The notes beneath the pieces are model-generated. The model searched no databases and was not told where the DNA came from. It saw nothing but the letters and a program-made list of their open reading frames with translations. The position numbers and the translations under genes were made by a program. DNA of 64,000 nucleotides from Cyclobacterium marinum DSM 745 (GTDB lineage Bacteria; Bacteroidota; Bacteroidia; Cytophagales; Cyclobacteriaceae). The stretch lies in NCBI RefSeq assembly GCF_000222485.1, contig NC_015914.1, positions 1,612,001 through 1,676,000 of the forward strand, read 5' to 3'. This document shows positions 1-9,517 of the stretch, one piece after another (the first letter of the stretch is position 1; each line of letters begins with the position of its first letter).

Positions 1-638
1 CCTGCAGACCAACGTTCATGAATATAATCAACCAAAGTAGTTGCCAAATTGATGTTCTGCCGTTGATCTACTCCTACAATCCTATAAAGGGGACGCTGCA
101 TAAAAATGGCTTTTAAAACCATCTGGTTCCATGCTTGCTCACTTAAATAGTCTGCCGGATAGGGATTATCTAAGGCTATGGCGTCAAAAACGGAAGTCAT
201 ATTGCTTCTCAATCCTTCAGCTGCGCGCTTGGTAAACCTTTCTTGAAAAGGGTAAATTGGCAAGGCCGCATAAAGTGCCTCTTGTTCATGAATATCTGCA
301 GATTCAAAAAGTTTCTCCATGTCTCCAAACCACTTTTCAGTGTTTTCTGAAAAGGCCTCCAAAACCAATATCACCCTAGCCGTTTGCAAACCGGTCCAGT
401 TTTTCATGGAGAAACCACTTCTGATTGCTTCTGCCCTTTGTAAAGTATCAATGGCTAAATCCATGGGATGCTTGGAAAAATGACGGGAAGCTTGGCTAAA
501 GGACAAAAACAATTTCATGGACCCATTGTCCGCTTTAATCTTAGCTACCTGAAGTTCCAACCAATCCATGCTTTCAGCACTAGCAGTAGCTGCTAGACAA
601 TGCTTTAAAAATTCTATGGTGGATGAAATACTTTTCAT
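1..638 (-). CDS. eboA: EboA-like protein (partial, 3' end outside window)
   Basis: Partial CDS running off the left edge: 212 codons from an ATG at 636-638, stop not reached. The visible protein shows features I associate with Bacteroidota EboA: a helical N-terminus, a central NWTGLQTARVILVL stretch, and a C-terminal part with YAALPIYPFQERF, AAEGLRSNMTSVFDAI, NPYPADYLSEQAWNQMVLKA and DYIHERW. EboA belongs to the ebo cluster (eboABCDEF), which in cyanobacteria and other bacteria is implicated in export or processing of secondary-metabolite precursors such as scytonemin monomer; its biochemical role is unknown. The remaining ebo genes would be expected to the left. It is divergent from nothing visible; the next gene is on the same strand but separated by a terminator. 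Family recognition is by remembered motif pattern, so fairly but not fully certain. Confidence 0.72.
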   Translation of the reverse strand, partial: MKSISSTIEFLKHCLAATASAESMDWLELQVAKIKADNGSMKLFLSFSQASRHFSKHPMDLAIDTLQRAEAIRSGFSMKNWTGLQTARVILVLEAFSENTEKWFGDMEKLFESADIHEQEALYAALPIYPFQERFTKRAAEGLRSNMTSVFDAIALDNPYPADYLSEQAWNQMVLKAIFMQRPLYRIVGVDQRQNINLATTLVDYIHERWSA

Positions 639-662
639 ACTTTTTTAACTTTTTGTTAATTA

Positions 663-670
663 CAAATATA
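663..670 (-). promoter_or_regulatory. Bacteroidota -7 box for eboA
   Basis: On the minus strand this reads TATATTTG, a match to the Bacteroidota -7 consensus TAnnTTTG, 25 bp upstream of the eboA start. No convincing -33 TTG was seen at 17-20 bp spacing, so this is a tentative promoter. Confidence 0.35.
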
Positions 671-885
671 ACATTTATTCCATTGCTGTTTTTTGAACAT
701 GAGAACAATCATAAATCTACAAACTGTTTTTCTCCTCGCTAAATAAAAAATAAGGAAAGGTTGGTGTTTGAACAAGACTTCTTGTAAATGAAATTAACAA
801 TCAACAAAATTAAGACCTAAAAGAAATTATCCGCCCCTCCATTGAGCAAGTTCAACCTTATGATATAAATTAGCTCCCAAGAAAA
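671..885. other. Intergenic stretch without recognisable gene
   Basis: Together with the flanking promoter box and terminator this fills the 312 bp between eboA and the oxidoreductase gene. It is AT-rich; no open frame with coding character and no repeat shared with other parts of the window was seen. Confidence 0.5.
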
Positions 886-920
886 AAGCCAAGCCATTTC
901 AAGATTGAAATGCTTGGCTT
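886..920 (-). terminator. Rho-independent terminator after the Gfo/Idh/MocA gene
   Basis: Near-perfect inverted repeat: AAGCCAAGCCATTTC pairs with GAAATGCTTGGCTT with one bulged C and a six-base loop. On the minus strand it is followed by a U-tract (A-run at 882-887). It lies 30 bp past the stop of the oxidoreductase gene and ends the catabolic operon. Confidence 0.75.
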
Positions 921-950
921 GTATTTAGGTATTAAATGAATTTATTGGAA

Positions 951-2111
951 TTATTCTTGCCAATCAACACCTGTATCTTTCCAACTTCTGGACTTGGCTG
1001 AGTCTAGCACAGCTTCACAAACCTTCTGCGTTTCATAAGCATCTCTGAAGGTTGGGTGACACGGCTCATTTCCTTCTAGGCTCTTGAAGAAATCAGCGAC
1101 TTGATGTATAAATGAATGCTCATATCCAATGCTTGTCCCGGGGATCCACCAACGATCCATATAAGGTTGATCTCCTTCAGTAACATGGACAGAACGCCAA
1201 CCTCTTACTTCCGGCTCATCATTATGATCAAAGTATTCCAACCTGTTTAGGTCATGTAGATCCCATCTTATGGAAGCATGTTCTCCATTGATCTCAAATG
1301 TATAAAGCGCCTTGTGTCCTCTGGCATAGCGAGTCGCCTCAAATAAACCTAAGGAACCATTGTCAAAATGGCAATGGAATGCACAAGCATCATCTATTTC
1401 TACTTTTTGTTTTTCTCCACTTCCTTGGTGTACCCTTTCTTTGATAAAAGTTTCCGTCATGGCAGAAACATCTTTGATGCCACCATTTAACCACATGGCT
1501 GTATCAATACAATGCGCCAAAAGATCACCTGTCACACCTGATCCGGCTGCTGCGGCATCCAATCTCCATAAGGCATCACCTCCTTGTGGCAACTCAGGAT
1601 TTATCGTCCAATCTTGTAGGAAGTTGGCGCGGTAATGGAAGATTTTCCCCAACTTACCTGAGTCAACTATCTGCTTGGCCAAGGTCACTGCAGGAACTCT
1701 TCTGTAATTGTACCAAACGGTATTTTTCACCCCTGCTTCTTCCACAACCTTCACCATTTCCTCAGCTTCTTCTAAAGTCCTGGAAAGTGGTTTTTCACAA
1801 AGAATCATTTTACCGGCCTTTGCAGCTGCAATTGCGATTTCTGCATGGGTATTGTTAGGTGTACAGATATCAACGGCATCGATATCGTCTCTTTCAATAA
1901 TTTTTCTCCAATCTGTTTCATAGGAGGCATACCCCCACTGTTCTGCAAACTCTCTGATTTTATCTTCCCTTCTGGAACACGCCGCTTGCAATACCGGACG
2001 GTATTCATATTCAGGAAAAAAGTCTCCCAATCTTTTATATCCGTTGGTATGAATCCTTCCCATAAGGCCCGTACCTATCAATCCTATTCTTATTTTCTTT
2101 TTCTCTGACAT
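951..2111 (-). CDS. Gfo/Idh/MocA family sugar oxidoreductase
   Basis: 386 aa, cytoplasmic, no signal peptide. The N-terminal Rossmann fold is shown by [16 protein letters not shown] at residues ~11-26, and the family motif EKP occurs in LCEKPLSRT near residue 106. The C-terminal half has the alpha/beta substrate domain typical of the family, and the length is normal. Members oxidise or reduce sugars and inositols with NAD(P). It is the last gene of a minus-strand catabolic cluster, 50 bp after a TIM-barrel sugar isomerase and upstream of a clear terminator. With the DUF1080 protein and the isomerase, a role in making or consuming 3-keto-sugars is a reasonable inference. The substrate cannot be read from the sequence. 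Confidence 0.9.
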   Translation of the reverse strand: MSEKKKIRIGLIGTGLMGRIHTNGYKRLGDFFPEYEYRPVLQAACSRREDKIREFAEQWGYASYETDWRKIIERDDIDAVDICTPNNTHAEIAIAAAKAGKMILCEKPLSRTLEEAEEMVKVVEEAGVKNTVWYNYRRVPAVTLAKQIVDSGKLGKIFHYRANFLQDWTINPELPQGGDALWRLDAAAAGSGVTGDLLAHCIDTAMWLNGGIKDVSAMTETFIKERVHQGSGEKQKVEIDDACAFHCHFDNGSLGLFEATRYARGHKALYTFEINGEHASIRWDLHDLNRLEYFDHNDEPEVRGWRSVHVTEGDQPYMDRWWIPGTSIGYEHSFIHQVADFFKSLEGNEPCHPTFRDAYETQKVCEAVLDSAKSRSWKDTGVDWQE

Positions 2112-2161
2112 TTTCTATTATTTTGGTTGCTAATCAATTGTTGGTGAAAGTTAGTTGTCCA

Positions 2162-3193
2162 CTATGCCTTCCAGCCGTGTTTATCTCTTACTGAGATCAA
2201 AGCTGCCAAGATATTGTTCCAAGTGTCCTGCTTACTCATCACCTCATTCGGGAACATGCAGCCATCCCAACATATGTGCTGAAAAGCCTTGGTCAATTCT
2301 CCATTTTCATTTCGAAGCCAGTAACCTGCATCTTCGGCAATATCCAGTTTTCCGTTGGGATCATTTGCCAAGCAATGTCTACCTGTTTTGTCATGAGAAC
2401 CTGATCCAAAGACAGTGGCATCGTTTTGAGCTACATGAAAATCAATGGTCCAAGGCCTTAAAGCGTCTGTCATTTCTTTTAAGGCAGCCTTCCAGACAGA
2501 TTTGTCTTTCCAGTCATAACCTTCAGGAAGCAATCTATGCTCAGGATAATTGTAACCCAAGGTGTACAATAATGTATGGGCCATGTCTGCCTGAAAGCCT
2601 AAATAAGGACTATTCACAGATTCAAGGGTTTCAAGCATAATTTTCCAACTGTGCATTCCTCCCCAGCAAATCTCTCCTTCTGCAGCTAATTTTTCTCCGT
2701 AATTTTCAGCGATTTTAGCAGCTTCTTTAAGTGTTTCTACAATTATTTTTTGGCTTCCTTTAGGGTCTTTTGCCCACATTTCAGGACTACTTGCAGTATC
2801 TATTCTAACAATTCCATAGGGTCTAACTCCTATGTCTCTTAATTTTTTAGCCAGTTTGCAGGATTTTTCTAATAAATCCAAATAGGTAGCTCTGTCTTCC
2901 TTTGAACCTAGAATAGGGCCGCCCCAGATGGGTGCTACCACACTTCCAATATTTAGATCAAGAGCGGAAACTTTATCTGCTAATTTTTTTACCCCATCAT
3001 CATCCATTTCTAAGTCAATATGGGGATCAAAAAGTCCGATGTCCACACCGTCAAATTTAACGCCATCAACTTCAGCATTGGCGGTATTTTGTAACATCTC
3101 ATCAAATGATATGATTGGCTCGGAATCAGGACCTTTTCCAACTATTCCAGGCCATGTCGCATTATGTAATTTAGGAAAATTATTTTGGGACAT
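2162..3193 (-). CDS. Sugar phosphate isomerase/epimerase (xylose-isomerase-like TIM barrel)
   Basis: 343 aa, no signal peptide. The sequence has the AP-endonuclease-2/xylose-isomerase TIM-barrel look: VDGVKFDGVDIGLFDPHIDL near residues 42-60, the glutamate-containing strand GEICWGGMHSW near 172, LGFQADMAHTLL near 198, and TIDFHVAQNDATVFGSGSHDKTGRHC near 249. These supply the usual Glu, Asp and His metal ligands. Family members isomerise or epimerise keto-sugars and inositol derivatives. It lies 50 bp upstream of the Gfo/Idh/MocA gene and after a hairpin that separates it from the cupin gene, so those two may form their own transcript. The substrate is not identifiable. Confidence 0.85.
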   Translation of the reverse strand: MSQNNFPKLHNATWPGIVGKGPDSEPIISFDEMLQNTANAEVDGVKFDGVDIGLFDPHIDLEMDDDGVKKLADKVSALDLNIGSVVAPIWGGPILGSKEDRATYLDLLEKSCKLAKKLRDIGVRPYGIVRIDTASSPEMWAKDPKGSQKIIVETLKEAAKIAENYGEKLAAEGEICWGGMHSWKIMLETLESVNSPYLGFQADMAHTLLYTLGYNYPEHRLLPEGYDWKDKSVWKAALKEMTDALRPWTIDFHVAQNDATVFGSGSHDKTGRHCLANDPNGKLDIAEDAGYWLRNENGELTKAFQHICWDGCMFPNEVMSKQDTWNNILAALISVRDKHGWKA

Positions 3194-3231
3194 AATTTAA
3201 TATGGTTAGCAATGAATAATTAATTTAAATC

Positions 3232-3292
3232 AAAATAATAAACTGCCATTCTATAAAGGGTATTCACCTTAAAACTAGCAGTTTATTATTTT
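3232..3292. terminator. Long-stem hairpin terminator between cupin and isomerase genes
   Basis: A perfect 15-bp inverted repeat (left arm 3232-3246, right arm 3278-3292) encloses a 31-nt loop. The arms end in A- and T-runs, so it could terminate on either strand; in context it follows the minus-strand cupin gene (stop at 3362). The loop is long for a simple terminator, so an RNA processing or stabilising hairpin is an alternative. Confidence 0.6.
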
Positions 3293-3361
3293 TTATCAAT
3301 TTAATAAATAACTATCGGAATACCATTGAAATAAGGCTTCCAATAGTTATCAATTAAGCTT

Positions 3362-4567
3362 CTATATGCTCAAATCAGGGTTTTCAGGGCCAAAATGTTT
3401 CAGCATAACGATTGGATCAGTTTTAGAAAGGTTGGTGATTTTCACTCCTTCTTGAGCTGCTTTTTCAGTTACAAAATACTCATCATGCGTCAGCTGACCA
3501 TAACGAATCAAGGAAGGTGTTTCTATATCCCACACTCCCATGGTTCCATGGCCTTGCATCATAATCATCCCATAGGCAGCACTGTCTTTAATAACTACAG
3601 TTTGGCCGGGAAGAACGGTCAATTCCTTGGCACTGAAGGCATCCGACCTATAGCAAATCCAGTTTTCTACATAACCTTCTGCTTCCATCTCTGCACTATC
3701 TTTGACAGGTATTGGAGCCATAAAACGAGTTTCTAGAATATTAGGATCCACATTTAAATCCCAGTCAATCACTTCCATTAATTGGTCATAATCACCAATT
3801 CTGTCTTTAGGGGTTCCTTTCCATAATAGTTCTTCTGGGATGATCGCTTCATTTACCAATGATTGGTACATGGCAAATACATCAGAAGCTTTTTGAGGTT
3901 CATAAGTACACATACTTCCCGGCGCATGAAGCATCCCCGGAGGAACATCCCATCCTGTGCCCGGATCAAGTTTGAACGCTTGAGAAAAGCTGGTGATTTT
4001 ATTGTCTCCTTTATTAAAGTTTTTAAGACATTCTTTGATTTGTTCCTTAGTTGTTCCCGGGGCTATTCCAAAAAAAGTATAAGGGAAATCGCCTCCGTGA
4101 TTGTTCAGTTGAGGTGGAAAATAATACGCTTCCGGCTTGCCTTTCATTCCGATTTTAGCGGCATGTTCATCATTGTGGTGAATATGGTGTGGCAATGGCC
4201 CCATATTGTCAAAAAACTTTGAATACATTGGCCAACTTTCATATTCATCCCAGAGCCTGTCACCTATGATCTCACCTTTCAGTTCATCAATGACATCCTT
4301 TAATAAAATTTGTTCCTCTTTACCGTCTTCTCCTAAGACCACTTTACTTAAGCCTTCATGCTCACCGGTAAGGGGACCGTTTTCGGCAGGACAGGTAGAG
4401 GAAAACCATCGCTCATCAATTCCGCCTCTTTCGCCTCCCAATATATAGTAATCATCCGGGTGAAGCTTAATCCTTCTTCCGGGTACACAAAAAGATCTGG
4501 GTACCCAGGTAGGTGCCAAACGCAAAATACCCTGTCCTTCTTCTAATGCTTTTTTTGCCAAACTCAT
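3362..4567 (-). CDS. Cupin protein resembling class I mannose-6-phosphate isomerase
   Basis: 401 aa, cytoplasmic. The pattern fits a phosphomannose-isomerase-type cupin: HHIHHNDEHA around residues 124-133 and GKPEAYYFPP about 12 residues later supply the His/Glu metal ligands, and WDVPPGMLHAPG near 206 matches the second cupin His motif. A C-terminal beta-rich part (AKELTVLPGQTVVIKDSAAYG) looks like a second cupin domain. It probably isomerises a sugar, or a phosphosugar, released by the pathway encoded around it. It follows the DUF4432 gene by about 30 bp, which suggests co-transcription. It is not a canonical manA, so I give no symbol; substrate unknown. Confidence 0.7.
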   Translation of the reverse strand: MSLAKKALEEGQGILRLAPTWVPRSFCVPGRRIKLHPDDYYILGGERGGIDERWFSSTCPAENGPLTGEHEGLSKVVLGEDGKEEQILLKDVIDELKGEIIGDRLWDEYESWPMYSKFFDNMGPLPHHIHHNDEHAAKIGMKGKPEAYYFPPQLNNHGGDFPYTFFGIAPGTTKEQIKECLKNFNKGDNKITSFSQAFKLDPGTGWDVPPGMLHAPGSMCTYEPQKASDVFAMYQSLVNEAIIPEELLWKGTPKDRIGDYDQLMEVIDWDLNVDPNILETRFMAPIPVKDSAEMEAEGYVENWICYRSDAFSAKELTVLPGQTVVIKDSAAYGMIMMQGHGTMGVWDIETPSLIRYGQLTHDEYFVTEKAAQEGVKITNLSKTDPIVMLKHFGPENPDLSI

Positions 4568-4596
4568 AGGTTCTATTTTGATTTATTGTTAATATA

Positions 4597-5664
4597 TTAC
4601 GCTTTGTTTTCTATAAATGATTGAATTTTTTTCTTGTTTGTTAAAATATCAAACACCAATTCATACTTTCTATTTTCTCCTGGCTTTAATAGGATCAAGG
4701 CCCCTTCTTCTCTTGCCTGAGTTTGCCCATAAGGAGGGTTGGTGCCCGGCTCTAAGGCCGTCACATATTCATTTTCTCCCCAATGTTGCCAGTTGATTAA
4801 CCAGGGAAGCTGGCTTTTATCAAAAGTCATCCTAAAAGCAAAACCCAAGGAAGAATTGTACAAACCCGCTCTGCAGCGGTCATCAGGTTCAGAATTCGGT
4901 TGGATAAAAGCTACATCTTCGCCAAATCCACTGTGCGCATCCATAGGCGCAGGACAGGTTTTAAAATCGTTGTCTTTATTAAAAATTCGATTATTGGGAC
5001 CGCCATCTCGGGCTTCCCAGGATCCATTCCAAATTATTTGTGTACCCTCATCTACCAAAGGCCAACCAAAATTAACATGGTAAAGCAACATATGAGGGGC
5101 ATCAACATTAGAGATATTGGTAATCTCATCGGATATTTTGAGGTAAGGCTGACCCAAAATACCTGAAATGGTTCTTTTCAATAAAAGATTGGGACCAAAC
5201 ACACTGCACTCCCTAATCAAGCCGGTAATATGCATCTCTAAATCTCCGGAATAGATGTCCGGTTGTTTTATAGCAACGATCTCAGCAGGGTTATTGGAAA
5301 TCCTTCCATGTAGGCCTCTCTTTCCGTATTCATCATTTTCAGGACCTCCCACATGGGATAGGCCACAAGTGGTAAGTAAGCCTCCACCAAATGTACTTAA
5401 CCAATCTATGCCGTCGGCAGTAAATGGTGCAGGAGGAGTAATGCCGACCTGGCTTATCCAAGCCAATCCGTGCTCACCAAACTGAGCTGTGGATATGTCC
5501 ATGGCCCTGTCCAAAACAAGTTGGTACCGAAATCCTGCCCCCGTATCAATATTGGCTATTCTGACTCCTTTACCGGTGCCATTGTCCAGTATGGCAGTTT
5601 CAATACCCCCTAATTGTTTTACATTTCCTACCTTCCCTTTCCAACGCTGATTTTTTGGATTCAT
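4597..5664 (-). CDS. DUF4432 family aldose 1-epimerase-like protein
   Basis: About 355 aa from the ATG at 5662-5664 (MNPKNQRWKGKVGNVKQLGG); a GTG at 5686-5688 would add eight residues. The ATG gives the more family-like N-terminus. Motifs of the DUF4432/galactose-mutarotase-like fold are visible: RAMDIS, GLLTTCGLSHVGG, LLYHVNFGWPLVDEG and EPGTNPPYGQ. Aldose epimerases interconvert anomers of free sugars; DUF4432 members are typically found in catabolic clusters. No signal peptide, so cytoplasmic. It sits directly downstream of a direct-repeat motif at 5715-5732 that is shared with both susC leaders, so it probably begins a separately regulated transcript with the cupin gene. Confidence 0.82.
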   Translation of the reverse strand: MNPKNQRWKGKVGNVKQLGGIETAILDNGTGKGVRIANIDTGAGFRYQLVLDRAMDISTAQFGEHGLAWISQVGITPPAPFTADGIDWLSTFGGGLLTTCGLSHVGGPENDEYGKRGLHGRISNNPAEIVAIKQPDIYSGDLEMHITGLIRECSVFGPNLLLKRTISGILGQPYLKISDEITNISNVDAPHMLLYHVNFGWPLVDEGTQIIWNGSWEARDGGPNNRIFNKDNDFKTCPAPMDAHSGFGEDVAFIQPNSEPDDRCRAGLYNSSLGFAFRMTFDKSQLPWLINWQHWGENEYVTALEPGTNPPYGQTQAREEGALILLKPGENRKYELVFDILTNKKKIQSFIENKA

Positions 5665-5714
5665 ATTTTTGTACAAGCTTAATTCCACTAAAATAACAAT
5701 CCATTTCCGGCAAA

Positions 5715-5732
5715 CTATCCTGTTCTGTAGGG
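5715..5732 (-). promoter_or_regulatory. Direct-repeat operator candidate, copy C
   Basis: On the plus strand CTATCCTG-tt-CTGTAGGG: a perfect first half-site and a degenerate second half-site 10 bp later. The same arrangement occurs upstream of both susC genes (14236-14253 and 19157-19174). Here it lies 51 bp before the ATG of the DUF4432 gene. The weaker second half makes this the least certain copy. Confidence 0.45.
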
Positions 5733-5776
5733 TTTATCCCGGTGAAGGCATTGTCTATTTATTTAAACAGCTAAAA

Positions 5777-6574
5777 TTATAGATTTTTTAAATAAATATT
5801 GCGATAAGCCACCTGCATTGGAGGCCCCACATGCACCTGCATGCCTAAATAGCCTTCGGAAGTACTATTGGCAGGATCCTCATCGGTAACATCGCTCATA
5901 AGGGTGCCATTGATATAATGTTTCAGACGATTTCCTTTGGCAACAATACGTATCTCATTCCAATCATTGGACTTTACTACTTTTCTCATCTCCGCTCTAT
6001 CTCCTAACTCTTGTACCACCTCTAGGCCAAGCCAAGCATTTTTCTCCACATTGGCTCTGAGGTCGCCTTCTTTTTCTTGAGGGTTGATTTTGGTTTGTTG
6101 ACCAATGTATGCAAGTGTTGTTCTTTTTCTTTCTTCGTAATTCTGCCCGGTATAGTTATTTTTCCCGTCAATGTCTGCCTGATAACCTTTTAGGGCATGG
6201 GCTAAACCTTCTACAGGTTCACTTCGGTAATTTACCCCTGAGTTTCCTGCTTCTGTAATTTTAAATTCCGCTTTGAACTCAAAGTCTGCAGGCTGTCCTC
6301 CTTGATAAATTATAAAATGGTTTCTTTCCAATTTGGTTTCTTCTGTAATCTCCCCAACGATGGCGCCGTTCTCTACCCTCCAGTAAGTGGCATCACCGTC
6401 CCAACCATTTAGGCTTTCTCCATCAAAAATCTTGATAAAGCCATCATTCGATTCTGCCTTGGCAGGGCTTTCCTCCTGAACAGTTGCAGCTTCCTCTTTT
6501 TGTTGGCCTGAGCCACAGGCAAAAGTCAATGCTGAAATTGCAAGCATTGAGGTTATTTTAAGTATGTTCTTCAT
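5777..6574 (-). CDS. DUF1080 (3-keto-disaccharide hydrolase type) lipoprotein
   Basis: 265 aa from the ATG at 6572-6574. This start gives MKNILKITSMLAISALTFACGS, a clean lipoprotein signal with lipobox LTFAC; an upstream in-frame ATG (6613) would place 13 unlikely residues before it. The DUF1080 jelly-roll domain covers residues ~40-265, with IFDGESLNGWDGD at its start, FEFKAEFKITEAGNSGVNYRSE in the middle and IRIVAKGNRLKHYINGTL near the end. Characterised relatives hydrolyse or eliminate 3-keto-glycosides, so it likely acts on an oxidised glycoside in the periplasm or at the outer membrane. It follows the cytochrome lipoprotein gene by about 75 bp. Linkage to 3-keto chemistry is inferred from the family. 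Confidence 0.85.
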   Translation of the reverse strand: MKNILKITSMLAISALTFACGSGQQKEEAATVQEESPAKAESNDGFIKIFDGESLNGWDGDATYWRVENGAIVGEITEETKLERNHFIIYQGGQPADFEFKAEFKITEAGNSGVNYRSEPVEGLAHALKGYQADIDGKNNYTGQNYEERKRTTLAYIGQQTKINPQEKEGDLRANVEKNAWLGLEVVQELGDRAEMRKVVKSNDWNEIRIVAKGNRLKHYINGTLMSDVTDEDPANSTSEGYLGMQVHVGPPMQVAYRNIYLKNL

Positions 6575-6649
6575 TAGGTGATGATTTAGGTTGAAAGTTT
6601 TCAGGCCAAACAATACTTGCTTGGCCTGAAAATCATTGAAAATTAAGTT

Positions 6650-9307
6650 TTATTGGTATACTTCGTGATTAGGGTTTCCTCCTGACACAAGGTAAGCCAT
6701 CAAATCTTTTAGTTCCTCTTCGTTAAGTCTATTGACCAAGCCTGGCAACATCACTGAAACCTCAGACTCTTTGGTGCTCGTCACTTTTTCCTTTGGTATC
6801 TCCATTATCATTTCAGGAGAAAAAGGATTTTGTGAAACATAATAAGTGGTCTCATCTTCTCTAATGAGTCTACCCACCACAGAAGACTTATCTCCCATAA
6901 CGAAAACCATTGCAGCATATTGGTCTGAAATGACATCATTTGGATTGATCGTGGCCTCAAGAATATCCTTAGGGCTAAACCTTGTCCCCAATTGGGTAAG
7001 GTCCGGGCCTACGGCTCCACCTTCTCCTCCCATGGCATGGCATGAACTACAAAGGGTGGCATTGAACATTGCCTTGCCTCTTTCAAGGTCTCTGCCTTTA
7101 AGATCTTCTACCAAAGGTGCCGCTTGTTCTACTGTCCACCTTTTTCCAGGACCTTCAGGCTGAATAGTCGATTCTACAATTTCATTCCCTGAACCCGAAA
7201 GCCTTTTCCCACCGGACATTTCATCATAGTGATCAAATTTCGATTTTGGAACTGTACTTAGCGCCATCTTTCTGGCCCTGTCTATAAAGCCCACATAACT
7301 TCTTCCACCTTTGTATTGAAATGCGTTATTGGTCCAATTAAAATATTTTTCGTAAGAAGATTCGTCCCAACCTGCTTTTGCGCCCCCAAGTACGGTAGCC
7401 AGATAAGTCTGTTGTGCCGGTGGAACATTGGCAAGCATATTGGCAATATCCAATCCATATTGCGGATTTCTCATGATTAAATCAGAAGAAGCTGTAAGGG
7501 TCTTTTGAAAGTTAGGATCATCCTTGGCTTCATCCAACATGCCCAATAACTTTGGCACAGCAGATGGGGCTTCCAATTTGACCAAAACTTTTCCCATAAC
7601 CCTGTTAACTTCATTGGTCTCGGCAGGAAAATGGTCATCTAAATAGGCTATCAATTGATTTCTAACCGCTCCGGAAGGGTTGCCATGTCGGGCAATTACC
7701 ACTTCAAAAGCTCTGGCCAAATTCATTTTGTCTCCTTCATCAAGAGATGCATAATCCGCCTTCATCAAAGCTTGAACCATCTGGTCTCTCTGAGAAGATT
7801 TACCATGTCTTGCCAAGGCGATAATGGCCTGGGTCAAGGCTCTGGTATCGGTTTCGTTGAGAGCTTTGGCTTCCCATTCAGACAGCGGCTGATGTTCTAC
7901 CGCAACCCTTGCTGCATATTGCACAAAGCGATCACTATGACTTAAGTAAGGCCAGGCAAAATCAATCGCACCGGATTTGGGACCGGAATGATAGGCTTCT
8001 AGGCTTCTACGGATTTTGTGCTCTTCAGGAAGATCTGCTTCTGTAAGGCCACCTTTACTGTCACCACTCAAGTCTCCTGTGTAATGAACCCTGTATAAGT
8101 CGGACTCAAGGCGTCTACCACCGGTCATAAAATACAAAGCTCCATCAGGTCCAATCACACCATCCGTCAATGGAAGTGGGGAGCCGGAAATAAATTCTTC
8201 ACCTGTAGCCGCATAGGATCCTCCACTAGGAGTAAGGTTGATTTTATACATGATCCCAAAACTCCAATCGAATGCATACAATGCATTGCGGTATTCTTCA
8301 GGAAATTTAGCTTTGCTGCCATAAAAAACATTGGTTGGCGATCCCTGTCCAATATTCAATACTGCTGGAAGGTTGTCGGTATAGTCCGGAGACCATTTCA
8401 TATTTCCTGTTCTCCATCCATATTCACTTCCACTCGTTACATGGTTGATACGCGTAGGGCGGTACCAAGGCATGCCAAAGTCCCACTCCATATCAGAATC
8501 ATAAGTAAACAAATCACCTACTTCATTGAACGCTACATCGAAAGGATTTCTATACCCCACACTTACCAACTCCCATTCTTTACCTTCTGGGTCAATTTTG
8601 GCTACCCATCCACCCGGAGCACCTCTACTATTGGCATGGCCTCTGGGATCTTTTATTTCAGGGATCAGGTTGTCATTTTCCCATACACGAGGAATCCTGT
8701 AATGATCCATTTCCGGAACGTCAATATGGTTACCAACAACAATATAAATGGACTGACCATCAGGAGAAACTACCATACTGTGTGGGCCGTGTTCTCCGGG
8801 ACTTCCGGTAAATTCTTTTAAGGTGGTTATTTTATCAAATTGATCGTCACCATTGGTATCTTGAAGTCTATAGAGACCTGTGCTTTTGTCAAAATCATCA
8901 TTGGCACGGTGATTAACCATCACATACAGGCTATTGAAAGCATACAGCAAGGCCTGGGCATATCCCATTCCAATTTTGTCGTCTCCTTTATCCCCTATGA
9001 TCAATTTATTCACTGTCGGTGTCAAAGAATCTGAACCGATTGGCGGAACTTCCAAGCGATAAATTGCTCCATATTGATCGACAGTTAAAAGTCTATTTTT
9101 GTCATCGAAAGTCATCCCTACCCAAGAGCCCTGATCATTTTCTCCGGGACTGTATAGATGTTCTGCTTCAAAACCTGTCGGCAATTTTAATTTGGCTACT
9201 TTAGGATGTACCTCCTTTTGATCGCCATCGCTTTGTCCGCATGACCCCATGATTAATAGGATCATTCCGGCCATTAGCCAGCTCTTCATCATTTTAATTT
9301 TATACAT
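6650..9307 (-). CDS. Beta-propeller/HEAT-repeat/cytochrome c lipoprotein (PVC-type haem-binding)
   Basis: 885 aa. The N-terminus (MMKSWLMAGMILLIMGSCGQ from the internal Met 6/7) is a lipoprotein signal with lipobox IMGSC. Residues ~40-410 look like a soluble PQQ-sugar-dehydrogenase-type beta propeller (GEHGPHSMVVSPDGQSIY, VAFNEVGDLFTYDSDMEWDFG). Residues ~430-680 are helical and HEAT-like. A cytochrome c domain follows, with haem motif CSSCH at about 753-757 and a Met-containing VSVMLPG that could be the axial ligand. The three-part architecture is common in Bacteroidota and Planctomycetes. It may carry electrons from periplasmic oxidation of a sugar, which would supply the keto-sugar for the DUF1080 enzyme. 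The electron donor and acceptor are not known. Confidence 0.85.
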   Translation of the reverse strand: MYKIKMMKSWLMAGMILLIMGSCGQSDGDQKEVHPKVAKLKLPTGFEAEHLYSPGENDQGSWVGMTFDDKNRLLTVDQYGAIYRLEVPPIGSDSLTPTVNKLIIGDKGDDKIGMGYAQALLYAFNSLYVMVNHRANDDFDKSTGLYRLQDTNGDDQFDKITTLKEFTGSPGEHGPHSMVVSPDGQSIYIVVGNHIDVPEMDHYRIPRVWENDNLIPEIKDPRGHANSRGAPGGWVAKIDPEGKEWELVSVGYRNPFDVAFNEVGDLFTYDSDMEWDFGMPWYRPTRINHVTSGSEYGWRTGNMKWSPDYTDNLPAVLNIGQGSPTNVFYGSKAKFPEEYRNALYAFDWSFGIMYKINLTPSGGSYAATGEEFISGSPLPLTDGVIGPDGALYFMTGGRRLESDLYRVHYTGDLSGDSKGGLTEADLPEEHKIRRSLEAYHSGPKSGAIDFAWPYLSHSDRFVQYAARVAVEHQPLSEWEAKALNETDTRALTQAIIALARHGKSSQRDQMVQALMKADYASLDEGDKMNLARAFEVVIARHGNPSGAVRNQLIAYLDDHFPAETNEVNRVMGKVLVKLEAPSAVPKLLGMLDEAKDDPNFQKTLTASSDLIMRNPQYGLDIANMLANVPPAQQTYLATVLGGAKAGWDESSYEKYFNWTNNAFQYKGGRSYVGFIDRARKMALSTVPKSKFDHYDEMSGGKRLSGSGNEIVESTIQPEGPGKRWTVEQAAPLVEDLKGRDLERGKAMFNATLCSSCHAMGGEGGAVGPDLTQLGTRFSPKDILEATINPNDVISDQYAAMVFVMGDKSSVVGRLIREDETTYYVSQNPFSPEMIMEIPKEKVTSTKESEVSVMLPGLVNRLNEEELKDLMAYLVSGGNPNHEVYQ

Positions 9308-9444
9308 AAGTTTGTTGTTAATTCAGCTTCCTACAATCAATTGTTTACCACAGGCTTGAAACCAATTTTAAAATTAACCCAAATTCGCAGCTTATGATAA
9401 CCAATAATGTCGAAATAAAACCTTTGGTCATAAAAACCCAAAAA

Positions 9445-9474
9445 ACAACGGAAAGCTCTGTCGCTTTCCGTTGT
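9445..9474 (-). terminator. Rho-independent terminator after the second susD
   Basis: Perfect 12-bp stem (9445-9456 with 9463-9474: ACAACGGAAAGC / GCTTTCCGTTGT) with a 6-nt loop, followed on the minus strand by six U residues. It ends the susCD unit and implies a separate promoter for the cytochrome lipoprotein gene that starts at 9307. Confidence 0.85.
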
Positions 9475-9517
9475 ACCTTAAACCCTTTTTGAGGTTTAAA
9501 TTGAAGTACAAACCTAC

